This document shows, piece after piece, positions 1 to 8,383 of a stretch of 64,000 nt of DNA. Both the position numbers and the translations under genes were made by a program. Position 1 is the first letter of the stretch. Each line of letters opens with the position of its first letter. The stretch spans positions 1-64,000 of the forward strand of contig NZ_NFJL01000001.1 in the NCBI RefSeq assembly GCF_002159835.1, given 5' to 3'. Origin of the DNA: Blautia sp. An249 (GTDB lineage Bacteria; Bacillota; Clostridia; Lachnospirales; Lachnospiraceae). Below the pieces are notes generated by a model. That model saw only the letters and a list, made by a program, of their open reading frames with translations, made no database searches and had not been told where the DNA came from.

Positions 1-1236
1 GAGGAAGCCAGCGAAAAGATCTCAGAGCTGTACGAGGACGGCCAGGGAAGCTACGGGGGCGTCCATCAGGAGAAGATCACGGTCAATGGCTCGGAAAACT
101 GGAGTGTCTACACGGACAATTCCTTTGAGTCATTAAAGACAGAGGATATTGAAAAGATCGCAGAGACAAAAGGGATTGCCGACTATAATATCACCACAGT
201 CCCTACTGCCGTAAAACCGGCGGACTTTGAACGAATTGAGGACGCGGACACCGACCAGACCAATGACTTTCGGGGTGTCACCCTCATCGGAAACCGGGAT
301 ATGGCGCTGGATGCCAATGTCTTAAGCGGAAATGTTACCATCAAAGAGGGGCGGATGACCACAAAAGGGGATGCCAATGTGTGTGTCATCTCAGAGGACC
401 TGGCGGAGAAAAACGGACTGAAAGTGGGAGACCGTATGAGGTTTCACCCTCTTAAGGAAGAAGAGCCTGTACAGGAAGCAGAGATCGTAGGGATCTGTCA
501 GGTGCAGGAGCCCATGCAGCCCTATATGTCCGGGGACACGTTCCGCTGGGAGAATGTGATCTTTACGGACCTGGATTTCCCTGCAAAGGCGGAGCAGGAT
601 GATCCGCTGTATGAAAAGGCCTATTTCAAAGTGGCAGATGTGGATGATTATGAGACGGTGAAAGACGCCATTCGGAAAACGGACATGGAGTGGGAATGGT
701 ATGACCTCATAGATAACAATGGCAATCTGGATACCATGGCGTCCAATTTTAACGATCTGGAGAAAATCAGCAATACCCTTCTGGCGGTTGTGGCGGGAGC
801 CGGATTTGCGATCCTGTTTCTGATCTTTATTTTCTGGATCAGGAACCGGACCAATGAGATCGGAATCCTGATGTCCATCGGCATCGCAAAGGGGCAGATC
901 CTCCTGCAGATTTTAACGGAAACGGTTCTGATCGGGGGCCTTGCCATTGTTTTGTCGTTTCTCATCGCCCCCGCGGTGTCAGACGCAGCGGCACATTACC
1001 TGACCGGTCAGCAGGAACAGCAGGCCGGGGTACAGGAGGAGATGGACGCCGGAAAGGTTGCCACGGATTACCAGGCGCCGGAACTGACTGTGACAGATGT
1101 GGAAACCAAGATTACCCCGGAGATGCTGCTTACAGACGGGGCTGCGGTGACAGGGCTGATCGTCGTTTCCACCTGCGCCTCCAGTATCCTGATTTTCCGC
1201 AGAAAACCGAAAGACATTTTAAGTGAAATGAGTTAG
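1..1236 (+). CDS. ABC transporter permease, FtsX/MacB type (5' end outside window)
   Basis: The frame is open from base 1, so about 411 C-terminal residues are visible and the true start lies upstream. A long extracytoplasmic region (roughly the first 250 visible residues) is followed by a membrane segment, a cytoplasmic loop containing RNRTNEIGILMSIG, a second membrane segment, a spacer and a last membrane segment. That loop and layout are characteristic of FtsX-domain permeases. It ends 12 bases before an ATPase gene, with which it should form an exporter or mechanotransmission-type complex. The substrate cannot be told. Codon use is GC-rich, unlike the AT-rich genes that begin after 1.9 kb. 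Confidence 0.85.
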   Translation, partial: EEASEKISELYEDGQGSYGGVHQEKITVNGSENWSVYTDNSFESLKTEDIEKIAETKGIADYNITTVPTAVKPADFERIEDADTDQTNDFRGVTLIGNRDMALDANVLSGNVTIKEGRMTTKGDANVCVISEDLAEKNGLKVGDRMRFHPLKEEEPVQEAEIVGICQVQEPMQPYMSGDTFRWENVIFTDLDFPAKAEQDDPLYEKAYFKVADVDDYETVKDAIRKTDMEWEWYDLIDNNGNLDTMASNFNDLEKISNTLLAVVAGAGFAILFLIFIFWIRNRTNEIGILMSIGIAKGQILLQILTETVLIGGLAIVLSFLIAPAVSDAAAHYLTGQQEQQAGVQEEMDAGKVATDYQAPELTVTDVETKITPEMLLTDGAAVTGLIVVSTCASSILIFRRKPKDILSEMS

Positions 1237-1248
1237 GAGGAAGGAAGA

Positions 1249-1887
1249 ATGATCTTAGAAGCAAGGAATCTCATGTATTCTTATTCGTCAAAACGGGAGA
1301 AACTTGTCCTGAAAAATGTGTCGGCCTCTTTTGAAGAAGGGACGTTCTATACGGTGGTTGGTGCCAGCGGCTCCGGGAAGACTACGTTCCTGTCGCTTCT
1401 CGCGGGGCTGGACGGCCCCGTGTCCGGACAGATCCTTTATCATGGAGAAGACATCCGTAAAAAAGGGTTGAACTACCACCGCAGGCACAATATCTCTCTG
1501 GTATTTCAAAACTACAATCTGATCGACTATCTGACTACCGAGGAGAATGTAAAGCTGGGCGGCAGGAAGAACGCGGGGAGACTGCTCCGTGAAGTCAGTA
1601 TTCCAAAAGAGGACTGGAAGCGAAATGTGCTGAAACTCTCCGGCGGCCAGCAGCAGAGGGTGGCGATCGCCCGTGCCCTGGCAAGTGAGGCGAGGGTGCT
1701 GTTGGCGGATGAACCCACGGGAAATCTGGATGAAGAGACTGCGGCGGAGATTATCGAACTGCTGAAGCGGACCGCCCACGAACTGGGGAAATGCGTGATC
1801 GTAGTGACACACAGTAAGCAGCTTGCAGGGGAGGCGGATGAGATTCTGGAGATGAAAGAAGGGAAACTAAGAAAGCAGGTGATATAG
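1249..1887 (+). CDS. ABC transporter ATP-binding protein, LolD/MacB-like
   Basis: A 212-residue nucleotide-binding protein of normal length for LolD-type ATPases. Walker A is GASGSGKTT, the signature is LSGGQQQRVAIARAL and Walker B is VLLADEPTGNLDEE, followed by a switch His in VVTHS. It begins just after the FtsX-type permease behind an AGGAGGAAG ribosome site, so the two form one transporter. In this family the ATPase drives extracytoplasmic movements of the FtsX subunit rather than classic substrate translocation. The substrate is unknown. Confidence 0.9.
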   Translation: MILEARNLMYSYSSKREKLVLKNVSASFEEGTFYTVVGASGSGKTTFLSLLAGLDGPVSGQILYHGEDIRKKGLNYHRRHNISLVFQNYNLIDYLTTEENVKLGGRKNAGRLLREVSIPKEDWKRNVLKLSGGQQQRVAIARALASEARVLLADEPTGNLDEETAAEIIELLKRTAHELGKCVIVVTHSKQLAGEADEILEMKEGKLRKQVI

Positions 1888-2166
1888 CTGAAAAGTGAAT
1901 GAAAAATAACATTGACTGGATGGAGTGAAAAATCGATATAGAAAAAGTTGAAATTATTCGCTTTCCTGGGCGTATGGGACTAATCATATTTTGGCTTATC
2001 AACTATTACAGCCCATCGCCCCATACAGCCATAATAACCTGACACTACACCTGCATCCGGCTATGCCAATTTCCGTTTTTCCGCGTTTAGTTTTCAAATC
2101 TTCATCAAATCTTTGGAAGTTTATCCTACGATGTTTTTTGTAAATAGCAGAAAGGAGCCAAACAAC

Positions 2167-2871
2167 ATGGATTATATTTTGAAAACAACTAATCTCTGCA
2201 AATCATTCAAAAAACAGTTGGCGGTAAATGAGGTTTCCCTAAATATTCCGAGGGATTCCGTATATGGATTGCTTGGACCGAATGGTGCGGGAAAATCTAC
2301 TACCTTAAAAATGCTTACTGGCATTATGAGGCCGACATCTGGAACAATTACATTTAACGGAAAGGCATGGAACAGAGAGGGATTAAAACATATTGGAGCA
2401 CTTATTGAAATGCCGCCACTCTATGAAAATCTGACAGCAAAAGAAAATTTGAAAGTGCGTACTACCTTATTGGGGCTGCCTGATACACGGATTGAGGAAG
2501 TTTTGCAAATTGTTCAGCTTACTAACACTGGCAAAAAACGAGCCGGTCAATTTTCCCTTGGAATGAAACAGCGTCTTGGAATTGCAAATGCGTTGTTGAA
2601 CCATCCCAAATTGTTAATCCTGGACGAACCAACAAACGGTCTTGACCCCGTAGGTATCGAAGAATTAAGGGAACTGATTCGCTCATTCCCCAAAAAGGGA
2701 ATTACGGTAATCCTGTCCAGCCATATCCTTTCCGAAGTCCAGCAGACTGCTGACTATATTGGTATTATCGCAAATGGTATCCTGGGTTATGAGGGGCAGC
2801 TTCGTGATGGAGAGGATTTGGAACAACTCTTTATGCAAGTTATCAAACATGAGAGAAAGGCCGGTGAGTAA
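2167..2871 (+). CDS. lantibiotic-protection ABC transporter ATP-binding subunit (LanF/CprA/BcrA type)
   Basis: A 234-residue ATPase with Walker A GPNGAGKST, signature SLGMKQRLGIANALL and Walker B LLILDEPTNGLDP. The SLGMKQRLGIA signature and short length are typical of BcrA/LanF proteins that expel bacitracin- or nisin-like peptides from the membrane. The ATG chosen follows AGAAAGGAG; an in-frame start 54 bases upstream lacks such a site. Two membrane subunits follow at once, then a two-component system, as in the Cpr immunity locus of Clostridioides difficile. Antimicrobial-peptide resistance is therefore the likely role. No lantibiotic precursor or LanBCM modification gene is present, so this is immunity without production. 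Confidence 0.85.
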   Translation: MDYILKTTNLCKSFKKQLAVNEVSLNIPRDSVYGLLGPNGAGKSTTLKMLTGIMRPTSGTITFNGKAWNREGLKHIGALIEMPPLYENLTAKENLKVRTTLLGLPDTRIEEVLQIVQLTNTGKKRAGQFSLGMKQRLGIANALLNHPKLLILDEPTNGLDPVGIEELRELIRSFPKKGITVILSSHILSEVQQTADYIGIIANGILGYEGQLRDGEDLEQLFMQVIKHERKAGE

Positions 2872-2872
2872 A

Positions 2873-3607
2873 ATGAGCGGTATTATAAAAGCGGAACATC
2901 TAAAATTCAAACACACCTTTACCAAATATCTCCCTGTAATCGCGCCGATGATAACACTTCTGTTAGTGCTGGCATTGACTGGTGGATTGGAAAATGCTTT
3001 TCCGGCTGGGGCGTGGAACTGGTGGTATGCTACTTTGCTGCCTGGAACATTAGCTGTGATGTGTTATTTGAGTATAGCCAAAGACAGAAAGAACCATTAT
3101 TACAATTTGAAAAGTCTGCCCGTATCAGGGCAAAAACTGATGATTGGTAAAATGATATATCTTGCGTTAGGACTTTTAGCTGCTAATGTGATCGTTTTTC
3201 TCGGAGCAACTATCGGCGGAACTATTTTTGGTACAACCATCCCCATTGAGGGTGCAGCAGTAGCTACCATTCTATTAACGATTTCTTACTTATGGGAAAT
3301 TCCGGTATATCTGTTTTTAAGTGCAAAATTTGGTATGTTTGTCGATATTTTTCTCTGTATGGTGATTTCGATTGGCGGTGTGGTGACCGTGGCAGACAAA
3401 AGCTCTTGGTGGCTTTGTCCGTCCTCCATTCCAGTACGTTTAATGTGTCCCACTTTGGGCCTGCTACCCAATGGCTTGCCAATCCCCGCTGAAAGTGAAT
3501 TGTGGAATACAGGTGTTATTTTACCTGGCGCTATTCTGTCCCTGGTCTGGTTTATTGTATGCGTGGTCATTTTAAATCTATGGTTTAAAAAAATGGAGGT
3601 GAAGTAA
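2873..3607 (+). CDS. lantibiotic immunity ABC transporter permease (LanE/MutE type)
   Basis: A 244-residue membrane protein starting MSGIIKAEHLKFKHTF, the usual opening of LanE/MutE permeases, with about six hydrophobic segments. It starts one base after the stop of the ATPase, indicating translational coupling. Together with the next gene it should form the membrane channel of the peptide exporter. Family assignment rests on the N-terminal pattern and context, because permease sequences diverge strongly. Confidence 0.8.
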   Translation: MSGIIKAEHLKFKHTFTKYLPVIAPMITLLLVLALTGGLENAFPAGAWNWWYATLLPGTLAVMCYLSIAKDRKNHYYNLKSLPVSGQKLMIGKMIYLALGLLAANVIVFLGATIGGTIFGTTIPIEGAAVATILLTISYLWEIPVYLFLSAKFGMFVDIFLCMVISIGGVVTVADKSSWWLCPSSIPVRLMCPTLGLLPNGLPIPAESELWNTGVILPGAILSLVWFIVCVVILNLWFKKMEVK

Positions 3608-3611
3608 AATC

Positions 3612-4355
3612 GTGCTTTTTCGTTATTATGAATCAGATTTTTTAAAAACAAAGCATAGTTCAATACGAGCTGCCCATCTTTTCATTCCTATTGTGGCTGC
3701 GCTTATTTTCAGTGCATACTATTCTTACGCACCTTGGGATGATTATGTGAAAGTGGATATTTACTATCAGGTTATTGGGATGGCATTGCCATTTCTAATT
3801 GGTGTATTCTGCGCGATTATATCAGAACAGGAACAATCTGCGGGTTGCTTTCAAATGATGCTTATGACATCCAAAAAAGTGATTCCGTTTTTATCTAAAC
3901 TCTTGTTGCTTCTGATATTTTGCGCTGGGGCGCTTTTCCTGGCCTCTGTGATCTTTGGCGCTATATTTCTACTTGGACTACATGGAAAAGTTGTCGGGAA
4001 CGTGTTCTATCTGCTTGCCGCGCTGGTGTTGCTTTGCAGCAGCGTACCACTATATCTTCTGCACTTGTATTTATCCTTTCGGTGGAATAAGGGTGTGTCT
4101 ATCGGACTGGGAATTGTAGAAAGCGTATTGTCCGCACTTTTTCTGACTGGTTTGGGTGATAGTATTTGGAAATATATTCCTCTCGCGTGGCCTGCCAGAA
4201 CAGTGTCTACATTTTTAGCTGCTTATAACGGCGAAAGTCTGGCTTGTGCGGAGTTGAAACAAGTTGCCTGTATAGGTATCTTTGTAGTTGCAGCCGGAAC
4301 GCTCACTTATTTATGCTGGGCTTATCGCTGGGAAGGCACCAGAACGGCGGACTAA
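3612..4355 (+). CDS. lantibiotic immunity ABC transporter permease (LanG/MutG type)
   Basis: A 247-residue membrane protein with about six membrane segments. The start is GTG, placed 9 bases after the GGAGG at the end of the preceding gene. The N-terminal pattern (YYESDFLKTKHS, then a hydrophobic segment) and the motif EQEQSAGCFQMML fit MutG/LanG subunits. It is the third gene of the exporter operon and the probable partner of the LanE-like subunit. Confidence 0.8.
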   Translation: MLFRYYESDFLKTKHSSIRAAHLFIPIVAALIFSAYYSYAPWDDYVKVDIYYQVIGMALPFLIGVFCAIISEQEQSAGCFQMMLMTSKKVIPFLSKLLLLLIFCAGALFLASVIFGAIFLLGLHGKVVGNVFYLLAALVLLCSSVPLYLLHLYLSFRWNKGVSIGLGIVESVLSALFLTGLGDSIWKYIPLAWPARTVSTFLAAYNGESLACAELKQVACIGIFVVAAGTLTYLCWAYRWEGTRTAD

Positions 4356-4357
4356 GG

Positions 4358-4386
4358 TTTACTTTATATTGACAAATCATTATAAT
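4358..4386 (+). promoter_or_regulatory. possible promoter of the two-component genes
   Basis: TTTACT and TATAAT lie 17 bases apart, just after the permease gene. The predicted start would leave only a short leader before the GGGAGG ribosome site, so the assignment is tentative. Read-through from the transporter operon is equally possible. Confidence 0.35.
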
Positions 4387-4408
4387 CCATAACAGGGAGG
4401 TGAACGAT

Positions 4409-5071
4409 ATGGCATACATTTTAGCGGTGGATGATGAACCTGGAATCCTGGATATGATACAAAGCATTTTAATGAAAGACGGACATCATGTAACGTGTAT
4501 TGCCGCCCCCCAAAAGGTTGACTACACGAAAATCAATTCTTTTGATTTAATTTTGCTGGACGTGATGATGCCGGAAATAGACGGGTTTTCTCTTTGTCAA
4601 AAATTAAGAGGTCAAGTAGACTGCCCGATTGTTTTTTTGACTGCAAAATCAGAAGAAGATAGCTTAGTAAACGGTTTGGCTCTCGGTGCAGATGATTATA
4701 TTTGCAAGCCTTTTGGAGTTATGGAATTGAGGGCAAGGGTTTCAGCTCATTTACGCAGGGAAAAAAGAGAACATTCTGTCCGTATCTCGTTTGAACGTGC
4801 CTGTTTTAATATTTCTGCAAAGCAGTTTTTGGTTGAAAATGTGGTTGTCCCTTTAACAAAAGGTGAATATGAGATTTGTGAGTTTTTGGCCAGGAATCCA
4901 GGACAGGTATTTTCAAAAGAGCAAATTCTTGAAAATGTTTTTGGCTTTGATAGTGAAAGTAACGAAAATACGATTATAACTCACATAAAAAACATCCGCA
5001 ATAAATTGCAGGCATTTGACTATGCGCCGATAAAAACAATATGGGGGGTTGGATATAAATGGGAAAAATAA
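4409..5071 (+). CDS. OmpR/PhoB-family response regulator (CprR/NisR-like)
   Basis: 220 residues: a receiver domain (acidic pair DDE near residue 8, phospho-Asp51 in ILLDVMMPE, Lys in ICKPFG) followed by an OmpR-type winged helix (LTKGEYEICEFL, NTIITHIKNIRNKL, TIWGVGYKW). ATG was preferred over an upstream GTG because GGGAGG sits 9 bases before it. It overlaps the kinase gene by 13 bases. Context makes it the probable regulator of the lantibiotic-type exporter upstream. Confidence 0.9.
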   Translation: MAYILAVDDEPGILDMIQSILMKDGHHVTCIAAPQKVDYTKINSFDLILLDVMMPEIDGFSLCQKLRGQVDCPIVFLTAKSEEDSLVNGLALGADDYICKPFGVMELRARVSAHLRREKREHSVRISFERACFNISAKQFLVENVVVPLTKGEYEICEFLARNPGQVFSKEQILENVFGFDSESNENTIITHIKNIRNKLQAFDYAPIKTIWGVGYKWEK

Positions 5072-6429
5072 AACGAAAATCTCAGATTTCTTTGAGCTTA
5101 TTTTATCTCAAATATTTTGTCTATATCTTTGCCCTCGTCCTTTTTTTGGCGATTGGTTTATTGGTTCTGTTCAATGCCTTGATGAATGACAGCATTGTAT
5201 ATCCGGCAAACTATGCACAAGAACAGGCAGAAAGCGCGTTCAGTAAGATTCAACAAGCAGAACAGGTTACAGAAGATATTATCCCGGAGTTATGTCATTA
5301 CGCAGTTTTTGATCTGGATGGGAATTGGAAAAGTGGTAACTTAACAGGAACATCCGCACAAGAAGCATGGGACGCAGTACAGAAAGGCAGCACAGTGGGC
5401 GTAAAATATAATTATACTGTTATACCGAGAGAAACAGAATATTGTGTTTTGCGATATACCCTTTCTCCCCAATACAAGTCTTCCTTTTTGCAAAAACTTC
5501 TTGTTCCGCCTGAAATACTTATTTTTGTATCTGCAATTCTCGGAACATTTTTGATAATTGCAATCGTCGCCATTCGTTTCGGCAAAGTGATGAACAGAAA
5601 GTTATCTACACTGATTTTTATTGCCAACAAGGTTGAACGACAGGAATTAGATTTTGAGATTTCAACGAGCGGTATTAAAGAAGTGGATGTAATACTTCGT
5701 TCGTTGGATCAAATGCGCGTCGCAGTAAAAGATGCTCTTGAGAGCCAGTGGAAAACAGAGCAGAAAAAAAACCGTCAAATATCCGCGTTAGCACATGATT
5801 TAAAAACCCCCCTCACTCTTGTGCGCGGAAATGCGGAACTTCTTCTTGAATCTGAACTTTCAGAGGAACAAAGGAAATATACCGGATACATTGAAAGCAG
5901 CTCCTTGCAAATGCAGAATTATGTGCATACATTGATTGAAGTCACAAAATCGTGGCAGGGGTATCACTTCCGTCCTCAAAAAATCGAATGTGACGTTCTT
6001 GTCCATGAAATAAAGCAACAGTTAAAAGGATTGTGTACGGTTCATAATCTGACGGCAGCGTGTGAGTGCCATTATACTATCCATGAAATCACAGCGGATT
6101 ACGATCTTCTTATCAGAGCGATTGTTAATGTCTTATCCAACGCTGTGGAGCGTACTCCAACAGGAGGAAAAGTTTTGCTATCTGTTACCGAAGAAAATAA
6201 TTTTCTGCTATTTACAGTAATAGATACGGGAAGTGGTTTCTCACCAGATGCATTAAAACATGGTACAGAACAGTTTTATATGGATGATAGCAGCAGGACT
6301 TCTAAGACCCACTTTGGAATTGGCCTATATGCGGCAAATTCTATCGCCCAAAATCATGGCGGGCAACTGATTTTGAACAATTCGACAGAAACGGGCGGCG
6401 CAAAAGTCACAATTAAGATTCCCTGCTAA
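5059..6429 (+). CDS. membrane sensor histidine kinase (CprK/NisK-like partner)
   Basis: 456 residues: a membrane helix near residues 15-40, an extracytoplasmic domain of about 115 residues, a second helix near 155-175, a HAMP-like stretch, an H-box (ALAHDLKTPLT) and a HATPase domain with N-box NVLSNAVERTP, G1 DTGSGF and G2 GIGLYAA. A sizeable external sensor between two helices is the NisK/CprK arrangement used for direct peptide sensing, rather than the short-loop BceS arrangement. It is translationally coupled to the response regulator. Confidence 0.9.
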   Translation: MGKIKRKSQISLSLFYLKYFVYIFALVLFLAIGLLVLFNALMNDSIVYPANYAQEQAESAFSKIQQAEQVTEDIIPELCHYAVFDLDGNWKSGNLTGTSAQEAWDAVQKGSTVGVKYNYTVIPRETEYCVLRYTLSPQYKSSFLQKLLVPPEILIFVSAILGTFLIIAIVAIRFGKVMNRKLSTLIFIANKVERQELDFEISTSGIKEVDVILRSLDQMRVAVKDALESQWKTEQKKNRQISALAHDLKTPLTLVRGNAELLLESELSEEQRKYTGYIESSSLQMQNYVHTLIEVTKSWQGYHFRPQKIECDVLVHEIKQQLKGLCTVHNLTAACECHYTIHEITADYDLLIRAIVNVLSNAVERTPTGGKVLLSVTEENNFLLFTVIDTGSGFSPDALKHGTEQFYMDDSSRTSKTHFGIGLYAANSIAQNHGGQLILNNSTETGGAKVTIKIPC

Positions 6430-6492
6430 AGTAGAGTGGACGGAAAATTCTGTCCGATAAGCGTCAAAACGGGCTTGCAGAAAAGAAAGAAG

Positions 6493-6523
6493 TGTTTACA
6501 TTCTTGAAAAATGATGTTTACAT
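6493..6523 (+). promoter_or_regulatory. direct repeat, candidate response-regulator site
   Basis: TGTTTACAT occurs twice with starts exactly 22 bases apart, about two helical turns. This suits an OmpR-type dimer. It lies upstream of the XRE gene and just after the two-component genes. Binding is inference. Confidence 0.35.
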
Positions 6524-6588
6524 ACCTCACAAAAGATAAAATAAAACCTTATGTTAATGCCTGTGGACAAATTTCCAACTCAACTTGC

Positions 6589-6617
6589 TTGTTATTAGCC
6601 TTGCGAAATTCTATACT
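6589..6617 (+). promoter_or_regulatory. promoter of the XRE regulator
   Basis: TTGTTA and TATACT are separated by 17 bases, with the start codon of the regulator 33 bases further on behind AAGGAGG. Confidence 0.5.
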
Positions 6618-6649
6618 CCATTCATAAAACATAAGGAGGACTATATCGA

Positions 6650-7048
6650 ATGAAGTTTAATGAAAAACTCTTATCACTCAGAAAAAGGAAAGGATTATCT
6701 CAGGAAGAATTGGGTATGGAGCTTCAGGTTTCGAGGCAAACCATTTCCAAATGGGAGGCAGGCCAATCATACCCTGATTTTCAACGGCTGGTTTTGCTAA
6801 GTGACTATTTCAATTTGACCTTGGATGAATTGGTAAAAGACATTGACGTTCAGGATGTGCGTGAAAAAAATATGACAGATGAAAGAGTTGCGTCTATCTA
6901 TCTGGATATTGAGAATGGAAAAGCGTCATTGAAAAAGGGGGCACGAATCGTTGGTTATATTCTTCTTGCGGTAGCAGTCATTTTTCTTATTGGATTCCTG
7001 GCTCATTTGGCGTTTCCTGATATAGAGTGGCTTTGGAGGCGCTCTTAA
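6650..7048 (+). CDS. XRE-family regulator with C-terminal membrane helix
   Basis: 132 residues. Residues 1-70 form a Cro/C1-type helix-turn-helix (LSLRKRKGLSQEELGMELQ, VSRQTISKWEAGQSYPD). A spacer follows, and one hydrophobic helix (GYILLAVAVIFLIGFL) lies near residues 103-122. This small membrane-tethered XRE layout is common beside transporters in Firmicutes. The target is unknown. It stands alone behind its own promoter, downstream of the two-component system. Confidence 0.85.
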   Translation: MKFNEKLLSLRKRKGLSQEELGMELQVSRQTISKWEAGQSYPDFQRLVLLSDYFNLTLDELVKDIDVQDVREKNMTDERVASIYLDIENGKASLKKGARIVGYILLAVAVIFLIGFLAHLAFPDIEWLWRRS

Positions 7049-7106
7049 AAATCGTTTTATCTGCCGGACGACGGCAAAAGAAAAAAAGCCGTCGTTCAGC
7101 AGCCCA

Positions 7107-7313
7107 TGCTCATGCTATGGACAGCCTATCGGAACTTATATGAAAGAATACCGCATTAGATAAGCTGCAATCTTATTGAGGCAGACACAGGCAACCATAG
7201 CTGAAATCGCGAATCAAGTTGGATATGAAAATCAGAGCAAATTTGCCACACCGTTTCGTGATGTTCTAAAGATTGCGCCAGCGGAGTATCGTAAAGAAAA
7301 TAGTAATAATTAA
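7107..7313 (+). pseudogene. AraC-family regulator, C-terminal remnant with in-frame stop
   Basis: In one frame the sequence reads GQPIGTYMKEYRIR, stop, AAILLRQTQATIAEIA, then NQVGYENQSKFATPF and DVLKIAPAEYRKENS. This is the conserved second half of an AraC DNA-binding domain. A TAA at 7161-7163 replaces a sense codon, and no N-terminal part exists upstream, so it is a dead fragment. Confidence 0.75.
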
Positions 7314-7354
7314 GTTTGAATTTAGTTCTTAAGTTAATGTGTGAGGGTATAACT

Positions 7355-7392
7355 AAAATAAAGGCAGATAGGGTATTTTCTGCCTTTATTTT
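7355..7392 (+). terminator. intrinsic terminator
   Basis: A perfect 14-bp stem (AAAATAAAGGCAGA pairing with TCTGCCTTTATTTT) with a 10-base loop. The A/T ends make it usable on both strands. Confidence 0.7.
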
Positions 7393-7484
7393 ATAAATCA
7401 GTAGTTTCGCTATTTTGAATTTCTAACAACTGTTCAACTAAAAAATTTAGAGAATATTTAATTGCAGTATGCTCAAAGTGTCGA

Positions 7485-7513
7485 TTGACTTTTTACTATC
7501 AAAATGATAATAT
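7485..7513 (+). promoter_or_regulatory. autoregulated promoter with TATCA-n3-TGATA operator
   Basis: TTGACT and TAATAT are 17 bases apart. The inverted repeat TATCAAAATGATA (7497-7509) fills the end of the spacer and touches the -10. Identical geometry recurs at 8119-8147, so this is probably the site of the regulator encoded next. The predicted start of transcription (about 7520) also rules out an upstream ATG at 7504. Confidence 0.7.
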
Positions 7514-7542
7514 TTTCATATATCGAAGCGGGAGGGCGAAAG

Positions 7543-8085
7543 ATGACAGATAAACTTATGGATTGCATTACAAATCCGGTGAAATGCAAATTGCTGCTTG
7601 AAATATATTCAAAAGGGAAAGCAACAGCGAAACATTTAGCCGATACTTATAACGATATTCCTCAAGCTACCCTATACCGGCATATCAGGAAAATGTTGAG
7701 CGATGGCATTTTACAAGTGGTAGAAGAAACACAGGTACGCGGTACAGTAGAAAAAACCTACGCACTCGCATACGACATTAACAGCAATATGGAAACGATG
7801 GTTGAAGAAAATTCCGGCGAACTTTATATGCAGTATTTCATGCAGTATATCTTTGGATTTGCAAAGCAGTTTCAAGAGTATTGTCAATCCCCCAATATAA
7901 ATATCAAAAAAGATATGACAGGATTTTCTCTCTCCCCGCTATATCTCTCGGATGATGAGTTGACATCTCTTGTGACAAGAATTTCTAAAATAATCAATAC
8001 AGTAAAAAACAATGAACCTAACTCAGAACGTAAGTTACGGACTATAGGTGTAATTGTATCTCCGGCAGAAAATACAGACAAATAA
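7543..8085 (+). CDS. winged helix-turn-helix regulator of the YxlEFG-like operon
   Basis: 180 residues. The N-terminal 80 residues are an ArsR-like winged helix (ITNPVKCKLLLEIYSKGKA, HLADTYNDIPQATLYRHIRK, then a wing with GTVEKTYAL). The C-terminal half is helical and may bind a ligand or mediate dimerisation. ATG was chosen because GGGAGG precedes it and transcription starts after the alternative ATG. Its own promoter and that of the following transporter operon share one operator design, so it most likely represses both itself and the transporter. The inducer is unknown. Confidence 0.8.
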   Translation: MTDKLMDCITNPVKCKLLLEIYSKGKATAKHLADTYNDIPQATLYRHIRKMLSDGILQVVEETQVRGTVEKTYALAYDINSNMETMVEENSGELYMQYFMQYIFGFAKQFQEYCQSPNINIKKDMTGFSLSPLYLSDDELTSLVTRISKIINTVKNNEPNSERKLRTIGVIVSPAENTDK

Positions 8086-8089
8086 AACG

Positions 8090-8117
8090 ACCGTCCCAAA
8101 TTAACGGGACGGTTTCT
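8090..8117 (+). terminator. intrinsic terminator between regulator and transporter operon
   Basis: ACCGTCCC and GGGACGGT form an 8-bp stem with an 8-base loop, followed by TTTCT. It separates two units that share an operator. Confidence 0.65.
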
Positions 8118-8118
8118 A

Positions 8119-8147
8119 TTGACTTTATATTATCATTATGATAATAT
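8119..8147 (+). promoter_or_regulatory. promoter and operator of the YxlEFG-like operon
   Basis: TTGACT, a 17-base spacer and TAATAT. TATCATTATGATA (8131-8143) occupies the same six-base offset from the -35 as in the regulator's own promoter, within a longer near-perfect palindrome of 21 bases. Confidence 0.7.
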
Positions 8148-8179
8148 TATTAAAACGATAAAATTAAGGAGGAAAAACA

Positions 8180-8383
8180 TTGAACATTCTATTTGAAATT
8201 CTGCCCTTGCTGATTCCTGTTTTGTTGGCAGACATTGCTCTTGCAGTGGCGGCGGTAAGACACATTCTGCAACATCCACACTATCGCTTTGGAAATAGAG
8301 TTATGTGGCTTGTGATTGTTGTAATCTTTTTACTCTTTGGACCGATTATTTATTTTGTTTTTGGAAAGGGGGAGAGCGAATGA
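8180..8383 (+). CDS. small membrane protein with PLDc_N-type domain (YxlE-like)
   Basis: 67 residues, TTG start behind AAGGAGG. Two hydrophobic helices flank a short loop, and the end VMWLVIVVIFLLFGPIIYFVFGK matches the phospholipase-D-nuclease N-terminal (PLDc_N) pattern found in Bacillus YxlE. In Bacillus, YxlE precedes the YxlF ATPase and YxlG permease, exactly as here. The overlap with the next gene is four bases. Confidence 0.75.
   Translation: MNILFEILPLLIPVLLADIALAVAAVRHILQHPHYRFGNRVMWLVIVVIFLLFGPIIYFVFGKGESE

Noticed and set aside
648..965. Minus-strand frame of 105 codons inside the FtsX-type permease
   Set aside because: It lies wholly opposite a conserved coding frame, has no ribosome site and no recognisable motif.
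7064..7096. ACGACGGC/GCCGTCGT inverted repeat after the XRE gene
   Set aside because: It has an A-rich loop but no T run on either side, so I did not call it a terminator.
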